This document shows positions 18,476-25,657 of a DNA stretch of 64,000 nt, in pieces. Numbering within the stretch: the first letter of the stretch is position 1; each line of letters starts with the position of its first letter. A program made the translations under genes and the position numbers. The stretch comes from Hymenobacter sp. IS2118 (GTDB lineage: Bacteria > Bacteroidota > Bacteroidia > Cytophagales > Hymenobacteraceae), in NCBI RefSeq assembly GCF_000715495.1, contig NZ_JNLX01000191.1, positions 55,209 to 119,208 on the forward strand. Reading direction: 5' to 3'. Below the pieces are notes generated by a model, which worked only from the letters and a program-made list of their open reading frames with translations, searched no databases and had not been told where the DNA came from.

Positions 18476-18554
18476 TCTACGGCAGACGGCGGGAATTGGA
18501 TGCCGCTTTTAGTAGCAGCCACTTCTGGGTAATTGCTTTATTATTTCTCAGTTA

Positions 18555-19247
18555 TCAGGTAAAAAACACGCGCTCTATCGTCCAATAGGCGGCAACCAGG
18601 CCAATAACTACGGACACCGGCACCACCACACGCTGCTTGTACCAACTCTTGCGGGCAGCCCAGCGGCCTACCAAGGCCCAGCACAGCAGTATGACCGAAA
18701 CCTGGCCCAGCTCCACGCCCACATTAAAGGAAATGAGCGAGCCAACGTAGTCTTTGGCCGGCAGCCCCAGCCCGGTGAGGACGCTGGCGAACCCCATGCC
18801 GTGCACCAGCCCGAAACCGAATACGATAACCAGCCGCCACGGATTCAGCCGGTCGGTTATAATGTTTTCGAGGGCCACAAACAGAATGGACAGCGCAATA
18901 ATAGGCTCCACGATTTCGGTAGGGGGCGAAATCAGCCCGTACATGGCCATTCCCAGCGTGATGGAATGCGCCACGGTGAAGGCCGTGGCCTGCAGCAGCA
19001 CCGGCTTGAGGCGCGGCTCCAGAATGTAGAGGCTGATGATAAACAGAATATGGTCAAACCCCAGCGGGATGATGTGCGTGAAGCCAAGCTGCAGGTAGGT
19101 TCCGAAAATTTCGGTACGCGAGAGCTTGCTCAGGTCCGTGTTGAGCACGTGCGCGGCGGCGGGCACTGCCAGCAGCACCAGCAGCGGCAGCGCCACCAGG
19201 GCGCGACGCGGCAGGCGCAGGCTTTGTGCCGGGGCATTGGATTCCAT
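18555..19247 (-). CDS. HupE/UreJ-family membrane protein
   Basis: A 230-residue polytopic inner-membrane protein. Family marks are GFTHIIPLGFDHILFIISLY, the repeated histidine motifs TVAHSITLGMAMYG and FGFGLVHGMGFASVL, and about six to seven membrane segments. HupE and UreJ proteins are linked to nickel or cobalt uptake in other bacteria. The Bacteroidota subfamily seen here is uncharacterised. It starts 1 base after the TPR gene's stop codon, so translation is probably coupled. Its neighbours (DUF4331 and TPR upstream; small His/Cys protein and TonB receptor downstream) make up a candidate functional unit. Confidence 0.88.
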   Translation of the reverse strand: MESNAPAQSLRLPRRALVALPLLVLLAVPAAAHVLNTDLSKLSRTEIFGTYLQLGFTHIIPLGFDHILFIISLYILEPRLKPVLLQATAFTVAHSITLGMAMYGLISPPTEIVEPIIALSILFVALENIITDRLNPWRLVIVFGFGLVHGMGFASVLTGLGLPAKDYVGSLISFNVGVELGQVSVILLCWALVGRWAARKSWYKQRVVVPVSVVIGLVAAYWTIERVFFT

Positions 19248-19248
19248 A

Positions 19249-20577
19249 TTAGCGGGCGGCGAGCAGTTTCTGACCTTCCGCCGCTACTTCAGAATCGAGG
19301 TAGGGCGCGGTGCGAAGCGAGGACTCAATCAGAGCCTGGCCTTCGCTGGCCTTACCGAGCTTGCTGAGTAGCAGACCGGCGCGGCCCAGCAGCACCGGGT
19401 TCTTCGAGCCCGTGCGGCGCGCCACTTGCATGTATTTCTGGGCCTCGGCGTAGTTACCGCGCTTGTAGAGTACCCAGGCCATGGTTTCGTTCACGTCGAT
19501 GTTGTCGGGCCGCCGGTCATACTCGATTTTGGCGTGCTCCAGGGCCTTGTCCAGCTCATTGGTTTTGAGGTAGGCGTAGGCCAGCTCACGGTCGGCGTAA
19601 TGGCCCATTTCCTCGTTGTCATCGGCAGCCTGCGCGGCATCGGCCAGCATGTCAATGGATTCCTTTGCCATTTTCCGGGCTTCCTCAGGCTGCCCGTTGA
19701 GGCGGTAAAGGTCCGTTAGCTCATCGGTAAAGGCATAGTCCTTAACCATGGCGCGGGCCCGTTGGTGGTATTTGATGGCTGTCGCGTAATCTTTTTTGGC
19801 GGCGGCTACGCGGCCCAGGCCCGCCAGCGCGTAGGCATAGCCGGGCCGGGCAGATAAGGCCATCAGGAAGGCATTGCGGGCACGGGCAGTATCGCCGCTT
19901 ATTTCGTAGAGGCGCCCCAGCGCCACGCGGGTCCACTCCGTTTGCTCCAGGCCAATGTAGCCGGCTTTCACGGCATAATCCATGGCCTCGATAGCGCCCG
20001 GCATATCGCCATGAATCTCACGCAGGTAGCTCACGCGGGCATACGCCGGCAAATCGGGCCGGATAGTATTCATTTTATCGGCCATTTTCACGGCTTCTTC
20101 ATAATGGCCCATTTCCACGTTGGCATCGGTCAGCAGGCCATACACGAAGCCACTGTTGGGGTTTAGCTGCTGGGCTTGCTGGGCCAGGCCAAGGCCTTGG
20201 GCAAAGTGGTGCTGGGTGAGGCTGAGTGCGGCCTTGCAGCACAAGGCCTCAAAGTTTTCGGGCTCTGCTTTCAGCACTACGTCCAGCAGCTGCACGGCGG
20301 CCCCGTCGTAATACGAGTGGTCGCCGGTCACGCGGGCTTCCTGCATGTACGCTTGGGCCAACAGCAGGCGGCTTTTCTGGTCGTCGGGGTTGGTGCGCAG
20401 CTTGGCTTGCAAGCCCTGCATGGCGGCCTTCGCGTTCAGCCACTCCTTGCCCGCCGAGAGGTCGGCACGCCGCTCCTTCAGCTCCGGCGTTTGAACTACT
20501 GGTTTTTTAAACAAAAAAATGGCCGCTGCCAGCAGGCAGAATACCACAATTAGGCTGGGGTAAAGGAATTTTTTCAA
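19249..20577 (-). CDS. Tetratricopeptide-repeat protein with N-terminal membrane anchor
   Basis: A 442-residue protein, probably anchored in the inner membrane with its repeats in the periplasm. After KKFLYPSLIVVFCLLAAAIFLF come at least eight TPR-like helical pairs, for example YDGAAVQLLDVVLKAEPENF, YATAIKYHQRARAMVKDYAF and YAEAQKYMQVARRTGSKNP. A TTG start at 20577 is chosen, giving MKKFLYPSL. The only upstream ATG (20649) lies inside the terminator hairpin at 20628-20672 and adds non-family sequence. It lies between the DUF4331 gene and HupE/UreJ, and TPR scaffolding of a complex between them is an inference. Confidence 0.8.
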   Translation of the reverse strand: MKKFLYPSLIVVFCLLAAAIFLFKKPVVQTPELKERRADLSAGKEWLNAKAAMQGLQAKLRTNPDDQKSRLLLAQAYMQEARVTGDHSYYDGAAVQLLDVVLKAEPENFEALCCKAALSLTQHHFAQGLGLAQQAQQLNPNSGFVYGLLTDANVEMGHYEEAVKMADKMNTIRPDLPAYARVSYLREIHGDMPGAIEAMDYAVKAGYIGLEQTEWTRVALGRLYEISGDTARARNAFLMALSARPGYAYALAGLGRVAAAKKDYATAIKYHQRARAMVKDYAFTDELTDLYRLNGQPEEARKMAKESIDMLADAAQAADDNEEMGHYADRELAYAYLKTNELDKALEHAKIEYDRRPDNIDVNETMAWVLYKRGNYAEAQKYMQVARRTGSKNPVLLGRAGLLLSKLGKASEGQALIESSLRTAPYLDSEVAAEGQKLLAAR

Positions 20578-20627
20578 AATAATCAGAGAATAAAATGCGG
20601 TGGGAAGCCAGCGGTTAAAGCTACAAA

Positions 20628-20672
20628 AAAAGAGCCGTCGGGAGCCCAACCTGGACCCACGACGGCTCTTTT
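20628..20672 (-). terminator. Intrinsic terminator after the DUF4331 gene
   Basis: A 13-bp stem AAAAGAGCCGTCG/CGACGGCTCTTTT with a long loop, directly after the DUF4331 stop and before the TPR gene. It would lower, or separate, expression of the TPR-HupE genes. Confidence 0.8.
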
Positions 20673-20689
20673 CAACTAGCTACGGTAGC

Positions 20690-22840
20690 TTATTGGCGCT
20701 GCAGGCGCACCGACTGAACTACGGTTTTGCCGTTGTACAGCGTCGCGATGTACTGACCGGGGGCCACATCACGGCCGGGCTGCCAGCTCACTTCGTTGGC
20801 ACCTTTAGCAAAGGTCTTGTCCTTGGTAATGGTAGCCACCTTGCGGCCCGTCATGTCGCTGATTACGATGCTCATGTTGGCCTTAGAAGGCAACTCAAAG
20901 CGCAGCGTAGTGCGGTCCAGGAATGGGTTGGGGTAAGCTTGCGCCACGGTCAGGTTAGGCGAGAGGCCGAGGCTGCCCGAACGCTGCGAAAGGGCGGTAC
21001 GCTGGGCGTTGGTGCCGCTCCAAGGCGTCTGAGCGTATGGGAAAGCAGTTTTGAACGTGGTATCGTTGGCCGTGATGCCAGCGTTGAAACCAAGCACGTT
21101 GCCCAACTGGGGCGTTACCGGGTTGGTAGCGGTAGCGGTGAAATCGTCGTACCACAGGCCGATTGCGGCCAGTACTACGCCACCTACAGCTTGCAACTCA
21201 ATGCGCACCACGTCGTCCTCCAAACGGCGGCCGTTGGGGAAGCCGTCCATGTTGGGGATGTTCTGGATGGTCGTAGTGGTGTTGTAACGGGAATCGGTCA
21301 GACCCAGAACGGCGGCGGCCAACAGGCCCTCCGAGCTGAAGTCAGCCGAGGTACGGGAAGTAGGCGGCACGGCCATATTCAGGCGCAGCATGTCGCCACC
21401 GGGGTTGTTGGCGGCACCACCTACCAACAGGAAGTTGTTGATGAAAGGCTTGCCAGCGGCCAGCGGGTTACCAGCTTTGCCGGTAGCCAGCTGGTAAGGA
21501 ACCAGATTAGGAACACCGGTGTGGAAGATTGGCAGCAAGTCGACCGAGCGCGGCTTGTCGGCACGCAGCAGGTAAGGACCGAAAGCCGTAGGAGCCAGTG
21601 CTGTACCGTTGAGGGCAGCGTTACCAACCAATACACTCAGACCGTCAGCACCGTTGCGGAAGTCGAAACCAGCAGTGGGCAGACCAGCGCGGCCAGCCAA
21701 CGACTTGGTTTGAATGCGCAGGGGGCCGAGGCCGGGTACAGCCTCACCAAAGTAGGTTTGACCAGCAGGCTTAGGCGCGGCAGGAGCTACGGGCGTATTG
21801 TCGGCCATGTACAGGCCCAACTCAGGGTTCGAGAGATAGTCGTCGGTCTCCGCAGCTTCGGCGTAGGGCGTGCGGGCGTTCCAGGCGTCCTTGGAGCCGA
21901 TGGGCTCGATTACTTCGTTGGTCAGCGGCATGCCAATGCGCGAAACCTGAATAAAGTTACCCGTGTGGGCCTGGGTGCCATTTACGTTAAGGGTACGGAT
22001 GGCGCGGCGGCTGGCTGAGGCCCACACGCCGATGATGTAGTTAGAGTCCAGAATGTTGGTGCTGGCCGTCAGGGCCGGCGTACCGGTTTTTGCCAGCACC
22101 GATACCGGAATTTGCATGGCAATAGCATGGGTATTTTTCTTGGCCAGGCCGTCGCGGGCCGCGCCGGGAGCACGAATGCCACCCAGGTCAAAAATACCAC
22201 CCAGGTCGGCGAAGAACGGGTCGTCGGTTGGGCCGCAGAAAATCTTGGTGCCGTCGGCCAGCGTTTCGATGGCGTTAGTTGCCAGGGTATTATAAGGAGT
22301 ATTTAACCCGGCCGCGCCAGCAATGGAGCGCGGGCCGACGTTGGGTGGGGGCACAGCGCCATCGGTCACGATGGTGGTGAAGGCACCGTTGCCCACTTTT
22401 TTCTCGCACTTGTAGGTGGCTTTCAGATTTTCCTTGCCCAGGCGGATGTTGAAAAACGTGGTAGGGTCCTCGTTTTCCCGCTCAAACGTGAAGCGGTATG
22501 TGATGTCATCCCCGGCAGTTTCCGAGTTGTTTTTCACGTGGATTTCGTACTGGATGTTCTCACCGAACGTGTTGTAGTTCGGGCCACCTTGGGGCAGCTC
22601 CAACGGAATGTAGTTGGCGATAATCGTCACGGTGGCGTTGCCATTGTTGGCGGCCGACTCGGGGCTACGGAAGGCGTAGAGGTCGGTGTTATCGGCCAAA
22701 GGGTCGTCGGCGATAAGAGGCGCTTCGCGGTGGCTCGAAGCCTCCAGGGCGTTGTGTTGGCCACTCCAGGCCAAAATCCCTCCCACCGATGTTGCGAGTA
22801 GCGCAGCGTGGAAAAGGGGACGAGTAAGCAAATTTTTCAT
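20690..22840 (-). CDS. DUF4331 protein with type IX secretion sorting domain
   Basis: A 716-residue exported protein of unknown function. It has a signal-like N-terminus (FHAALLATSVGGILAWSG), then the DUF4331 hallmark SSHREAPLIADDPLADNTDL. Conserved YIPLELPQGGPNYNTF and YEIHVKNN follow. The C-terminal 80 residues form a T9SS type A domain (AQAYPNPFLDRTTLRFELP to RLQRQ), so it should be surface-exposed or released. It is the first gene of a co-oriented series with TPR and HupE/UreJ proteins, separated from them by a terminator. This suggests it is made in larger amounts than the membrane parts. Ligand and activity are unknown. Confidence 0.88.
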   Translation of the reverse strand: MKNLLTRPLFHAALLATSVGGILAWSGQHNALEASSHREAPLIADDPLADNTDLYAFRSPESAANNGNATVTIIANYIPLELPQGGPNYNTFGENIQYEIHVKNNSETAGDDITYRFTFERENEDPTTFFNIRLGKENLKATYKCEKKVGNGAFTTIVTDGAVPPPNVGPRSIAGAAGLNTPYNTLATNAIETLADGTKIFCGPTDDPFFADLGGIFDLGGIRAPGAARDGLAKKNTHAIAMQIPVSVLAKTGTPALTASTNILDSNYIIGVWASASRRAIRTLNVNGTQAHTGNFIQVSRIGMPLTNEVIEPIGSKDAWNARTPYAEAAETDDYLSNPELGLYMADNTPVAPAAPKPAGQTYFGEAVPGLGPLRIQTKSLAGRAGLPTAGFDFRNGADGLSVLVGNAALNGTALAPTAFGPYLLRADKPRSVDLLPIFHTGVPNLVPYQLATGKAGNPLAAGKPFINNFLLVGGAANNPGGDMLRLNMAVPPTSRTSADFSSEGLLAAAVLGLTDSRYNTTTTIQNIPNMDGFPNGRRLEDDVVRIELQAVGGVVLAAIGLWYDDFTATATNPVTPQLGNVLGFNAGITANDTTFKTAFPYAQTPWSGTNAQRTALSQRSGSLGLSPNLTVAQAYPNPFLDRTTLRFELPSKANMSIVISDMTGRKVATITKDKTFAKGANEVSWQPGRDVAPGQYIATLYNGKTVVQSVRLQRQ

Positions 22841-22959
22841 AAAATGAAAAGGACTTGAAATGAAAAAAAGGGAAACGAAGTAAGCTCCTCAGTGTGGGCA
22901 TAACCTGCCAACATTCAACCAGCTGCATGTAGTATGCCCCGGCTTCCTGTTTCTACGAG

Positions 22960-22978
22960 AACCGGAGCTCATCCGGTT
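22960..22978. promoter_or_regulatory. Hairpin in the gap between the divergent DUF4331 and Hsp70 genes
   Basis: AACCGGA-GCTCA-TCCGGTT, a 7-bp stem with a 5-base loop, lies about 120 bp upstream of the DUF4331 start. It may be an operator or a leader structure. The sequence alone does not decide. Confidence 0.35.
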
Positions 22979-23075
22979 TCAAACGTTTGCGGATTCTTCT
23001 AAATAAAATTCGGGCTTCTGGTGCATCCATCACTTCATGACGAAGCGGGTTTCAATGCCGGGGTGGTTTACCCGC

Positions 23076-23084
23076 TACTTTTGC
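23076..23084 (+). promoter_or_regulatory. Bacteroidota -7 element (TACTTTTGC)
   Basis: TA-CT-TTTG-C lies 68 bp before the Hsp70 gene start. No strong -33 box was recognised. Confidence 0.55.
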
Positions 23085-23151
23085 AGCGCGAGGGCGGCCG
23101 CTTTTTTTATCATTTCCCTGCGCTGTTTCTAAGCAGCATCGACCATAACTT

Positions 23152-25110
23152 ATGGCTACCGTAGCTATCAATATTGCCACTGGCACCTTTCAACAGGAAG
23201 AAATTATCGTGGGCATCGACCTGGGCACCACCAACAGCCTCGTGGCCTACGTGCACCCCGACAGCCGACAGCCCGTGGCCATCAACGACCAGGGACGCGG
23301 CAGCATCGTGCCCTCCGTGGTGCACTTTCCGGCCGATGGTTCCGACCCTTTGATAGGAACCGAAGCCCGCGAATACCTGCTCACCGACCCGCAGCGCACC
23401 ATTTACTCGGTGAAGCGTCTGCTGGGCAAAAGCTACGGCGACCTGAACGCCCACGCCGACCAGCTCGGCTATAAGGTCATCGACGACAACTCCGAAGGCC
23501 TGGTCAAAATCCGGGTTGGCGACCGGTTCTACTCCCCCATCGAGCTGTCGGCCGACATTTTGAAGGAGCTTCGCGCCCGCGCCGAGCACGCCCTCAAAAC
23601 GCCCGTCAACCGCGCCGTTATCACGGTGCCGGCGTATTTCAACGACTCGCAGCGCCAGGCCACCCGCGATGCCGGTCGCCTCGCCGGCCTCGAAGTGCTG
23701 CGCATTGTGAACGAGCCCACGGCCGCCGCCCTGGCCTACGGCATCGGCCTCGACCCCGATGAGGAGAAAACGGTGGCCGTGTACGACCTCGGCGGCGGCA
23801 CCTTCGACGTGAGCATTCTGCGCATTCAGCAGGGCATTTTTGAGGTGTTGAGCACCCACGGCGATACCTACCTCGGCGGCGACGACATGGACCGCGTGGT
23901 AGCCGAACACTGGACCAGCGCGTTCCAGCTGCCCGCCGCCTTTCGCTCCGACCCGCACCTGCAGCAGCAGCTGCGCCTGGCCGCCGAAATGGCCAAGAAA
24001 TACCTCAGCCAGCACACCGATTTCACCACCCACCTCACCGACCAAACCGGCCAGAACATCACCGTTACCCTCACCCGCGCGCAGTTCAACGACCTGATAC
24101 GCCCGCTGGTGGAGCGCACCATTGCCGCCTGCCGCCAAGCCGTGCAGGACGCCGGCTTAGGGAATGAGGGTAAGGGAGTAGGAGGATTTAAGGGTGAGGA
24201 TTTGGCGAAGGGCAACCCCTCCCACCCTCCTACCCTCTCACCCTCCTACCCCAAACTGGATGCCGTGCTGCTGGTGGGCGGCTCGACGCGCGTGCCGCTG
24301 GTGTATGACGCGGTTTCGGCGTTTTTTGGCCAGCCCGCCAATAATTCTCTCAATCCCGACGAGGTAGTGGCTTTGGGCGCCGCTATTCAGGCCGACATTC
24401 TGGCCGGCAACCGTCGCGACGTGCTGCTGCTCGACGTAACGCCGCTCACGCTGGGCATCGAAACCCTGGGCGGCCTGCTGGACCCCATTATTCCGCGCAA
24501 TTCCAAGATTCCGACCAAAGCCGGCCGCCAGTACACGACCAGTGTTGACGGGCAGGTGAACCTGAAAATTGGCGTGTACCAGGGCGAGCGCGACCAGGTG
24601 AGCCAGAACCGCAAGCTGGGCGAGTTCATCCTTTCGGGCATTCCGGCCATGCCCGCCGGCCTGCCCAAAGTCGACGTCAACTTCCTATTGAATGCCGATG
24701 GCATTCTCCAGGTCGAAGCCATTGAGCTGCGCTCTAACACGCGCCAGCAAGTCGAAATCAAGCCCCAATACGGCCTGACCGATGACCAGGTGGAACAAAT
24801 GCTGATGGATTCGCTGGTGAATGCCAAGGATGACGTGGCCGCCCGCCTGCTCATCGAAGCCCGCACCGCCGCCGAGCAGCTGCTCTACCAGGTCAATAAT
24901 TTCGTCCGCAAAAATCGCCCGCACCTCACCGAGGAAGAGTTGACCGCCACTGAGGCGCAGGCTGAAAAAGTCCGTGCCGCCCTCGCCGGCACCGAGCGCG
25001 ACCCCATCCTGAAAAGCATGGATGAACTGGACGAGCTGACCCGGCCCTACGCCGAGCGGGTGATGAATATTTCCATTCAGCAAGCGATGGCGGGCAAGAA
25101 AATAAGCTAA
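23152..25110 (+). CDS. Hsp70-family chaperone, HscA/DnaK-like
   Basis: A 652-residue ATP-dependent chaperone. The ATPase domain shows GIDLGTTNSLVAYV, VYDLGGGTFDVS and LLVGGSTRVPLV. The substrate domain follows (LLLDVTPLTLGIET, KIPTKAGRQYTTSVDGQ) and then a helical lid. The text is closer to HscA-type Hsp70 than to housekeeping DnaK, but no hscB, iscU or ferredoxin gene is nearby. Residues 337-367 are odd: a low-complexity Gly/Lys then Pro/Ser stretch sits between QDAGL and KLDAVLLVGG. It is encoded by an inverted array of octamers (see 24157-24252). The insert adds about 25-28 residues in a surface-loop position of the ATPase domain. The gene is alone on its strand with its own -7 element. 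Confidence 0.9.
   Translation: MATVAINIATGTFQQEEIIVGIDLGTTNSLVAYVHPDSRQPVAINDQGRGSIVPSVVHFPADGSDPLIGTEAREYLLTDPQRTIYSVKRLLGKSYGDLNAHADQLGYKVIDDNSEGLVKIRVGDRFYSPIELSADILKELRARAEHALKTPVNRAVITVPAYFNDSQRQATRDAGRLAGLEVLRIVNEPTAAALAYGIGLDPDEEKTVAVYDLGGGTFDVSILRIQQGIFEVLSTHGDTYLGGDDMDRVVAEHWTSAFQLPAAFRSDPHLQQQLRLAAEMAKKYLSQHTDFTTHLTDQTGQNITVTLTRAQFNDLIRPLVERTIAACRQAVQDAGLGNEGKGVGGFKGEDLAKGNPSHPPTLSPSYPKLDAVLLVGGSTRVPLVYDAVSAFFGQPANNSLNPDEVVALGAAIQADILAGNRRDVLLLDVTPLTLGIETLGGLLDPIIPRNSKIPTKAGRQYTTSVDGQVNLKIGVYQGERDQVSQNRKLGEFILSGIPAMPAGLPKVDVNFLLNADGILQVEAIELRSNTRQQVEIKPQYGLTDDQVEQMLMDSLVNAKDDVAARLLIEARTAAEQLLYQVNNFVRKNRPHLTEEELTATEAQAEKVRAALAGTERDPILKSMDELDELTRPYAERVMNISIQQAMAGKKIS
24157..24252 (+). 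repeat. Inverted octamer array inside the Hsp70 gene
   Basis: The left arm is built of purine-rich 8-base words such as ATGAGGGT and AAGGGAGT (24164-24103+ phase region up to about 24203). The right arm (24215-24252) has five pyrimidine-rich words in exact phase: ACCCCTCC, CACCCTCC, TACCCTCT, CACCCTCC, TACCCC. The right-arm word is the approximate reverse complement of the left. The block is 96 bases long, a multiple of both 3 and 8, and keeps the reading frame open. Confidence 0.7.
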
Positions 25111-25130
25111 CCCAAACGCCGGCTTACGAT

Positions 25131-25601
25131 TTAGGGCCGGGTTTTGCCCTGCGTTGGGCGCTGCACCGGGCGCAGGGCAAACCCCAGCACGGCCCGGGCG
25201 GCCGTGTCCCGGAACACCACTTCGAGCACTGCCGGCGGGGGCTTGACCGCCGAGTCGCGAACAAACGAAAAGTCATAAAACAGCCGCGACGAGCCGCTGG
25301 CTTCCAAGCGAATGCCCAACTTGTAAAGCTCGATTTGCGGGCCGCGTCGCTGACCACTTTTCCACAAGGGGTAGGCCGCCGTGGTGAAGCGCGGTAGGCT
25401 TACGCCCCGGCGCACTTCGGGTGCCAGGCGGCTGTAAGCCGCCGCGTAGTCAGCCCGCAGCACCGCCCGCAAAAACTGCCCGGCCGCCTGCCCCTGGCTG
25501 GGGCGGCGAGGCGGGCGCAATTTACCGGACCCGCCAGCTACTACCGCCGCCAAAAGCAGCACCAGGCCCAACACAAGCCGACGAATGAGAGGAAGCCGCA
25601 T
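25131..25601 (-). CDS. Small exported or membrane-anchored protein, unrecognised
   Basis: A 156-residue protein starting MRLPLIRRLVLGLVLLLAAVVAGG, a signal anchor or signal peptide. The soluble part (FLRAVLRADYAAAYSRLAPEVRRGVSLPRF) resembles the small NTF2-like/DUF3887 type of fold, but this is only a guess. A TTG start at 25661 would add 20 residues and overlap the stop of the TonB receptor gene; the ATG at 25601 places the signal sequence at the start. It is the third gene after DUF4249 and the receptor on the same strand, and may be co-transcribed. Confidence 0.65.
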   Translation of the reverse strand: MRLPLIRRLVLGLVLLLAAVVAGGSGKLRPPRRPSQGQAAGQFLRAVLRADYAAAYSRLAPEVRRGVSLPRFTTAAYPLWKSGQRRGPQIELYKLGIRLEASGSSRLFYDFSFVRDSAVKPPPAVLEVVFRDTAARAVLGFALRPVQRPTQGKTRP

Positions 25602-25657
25602 AAACAAAAATACGCGGGAGCGGCTAGGGCGACAGAATGCTAATACAGTCGTCACGC

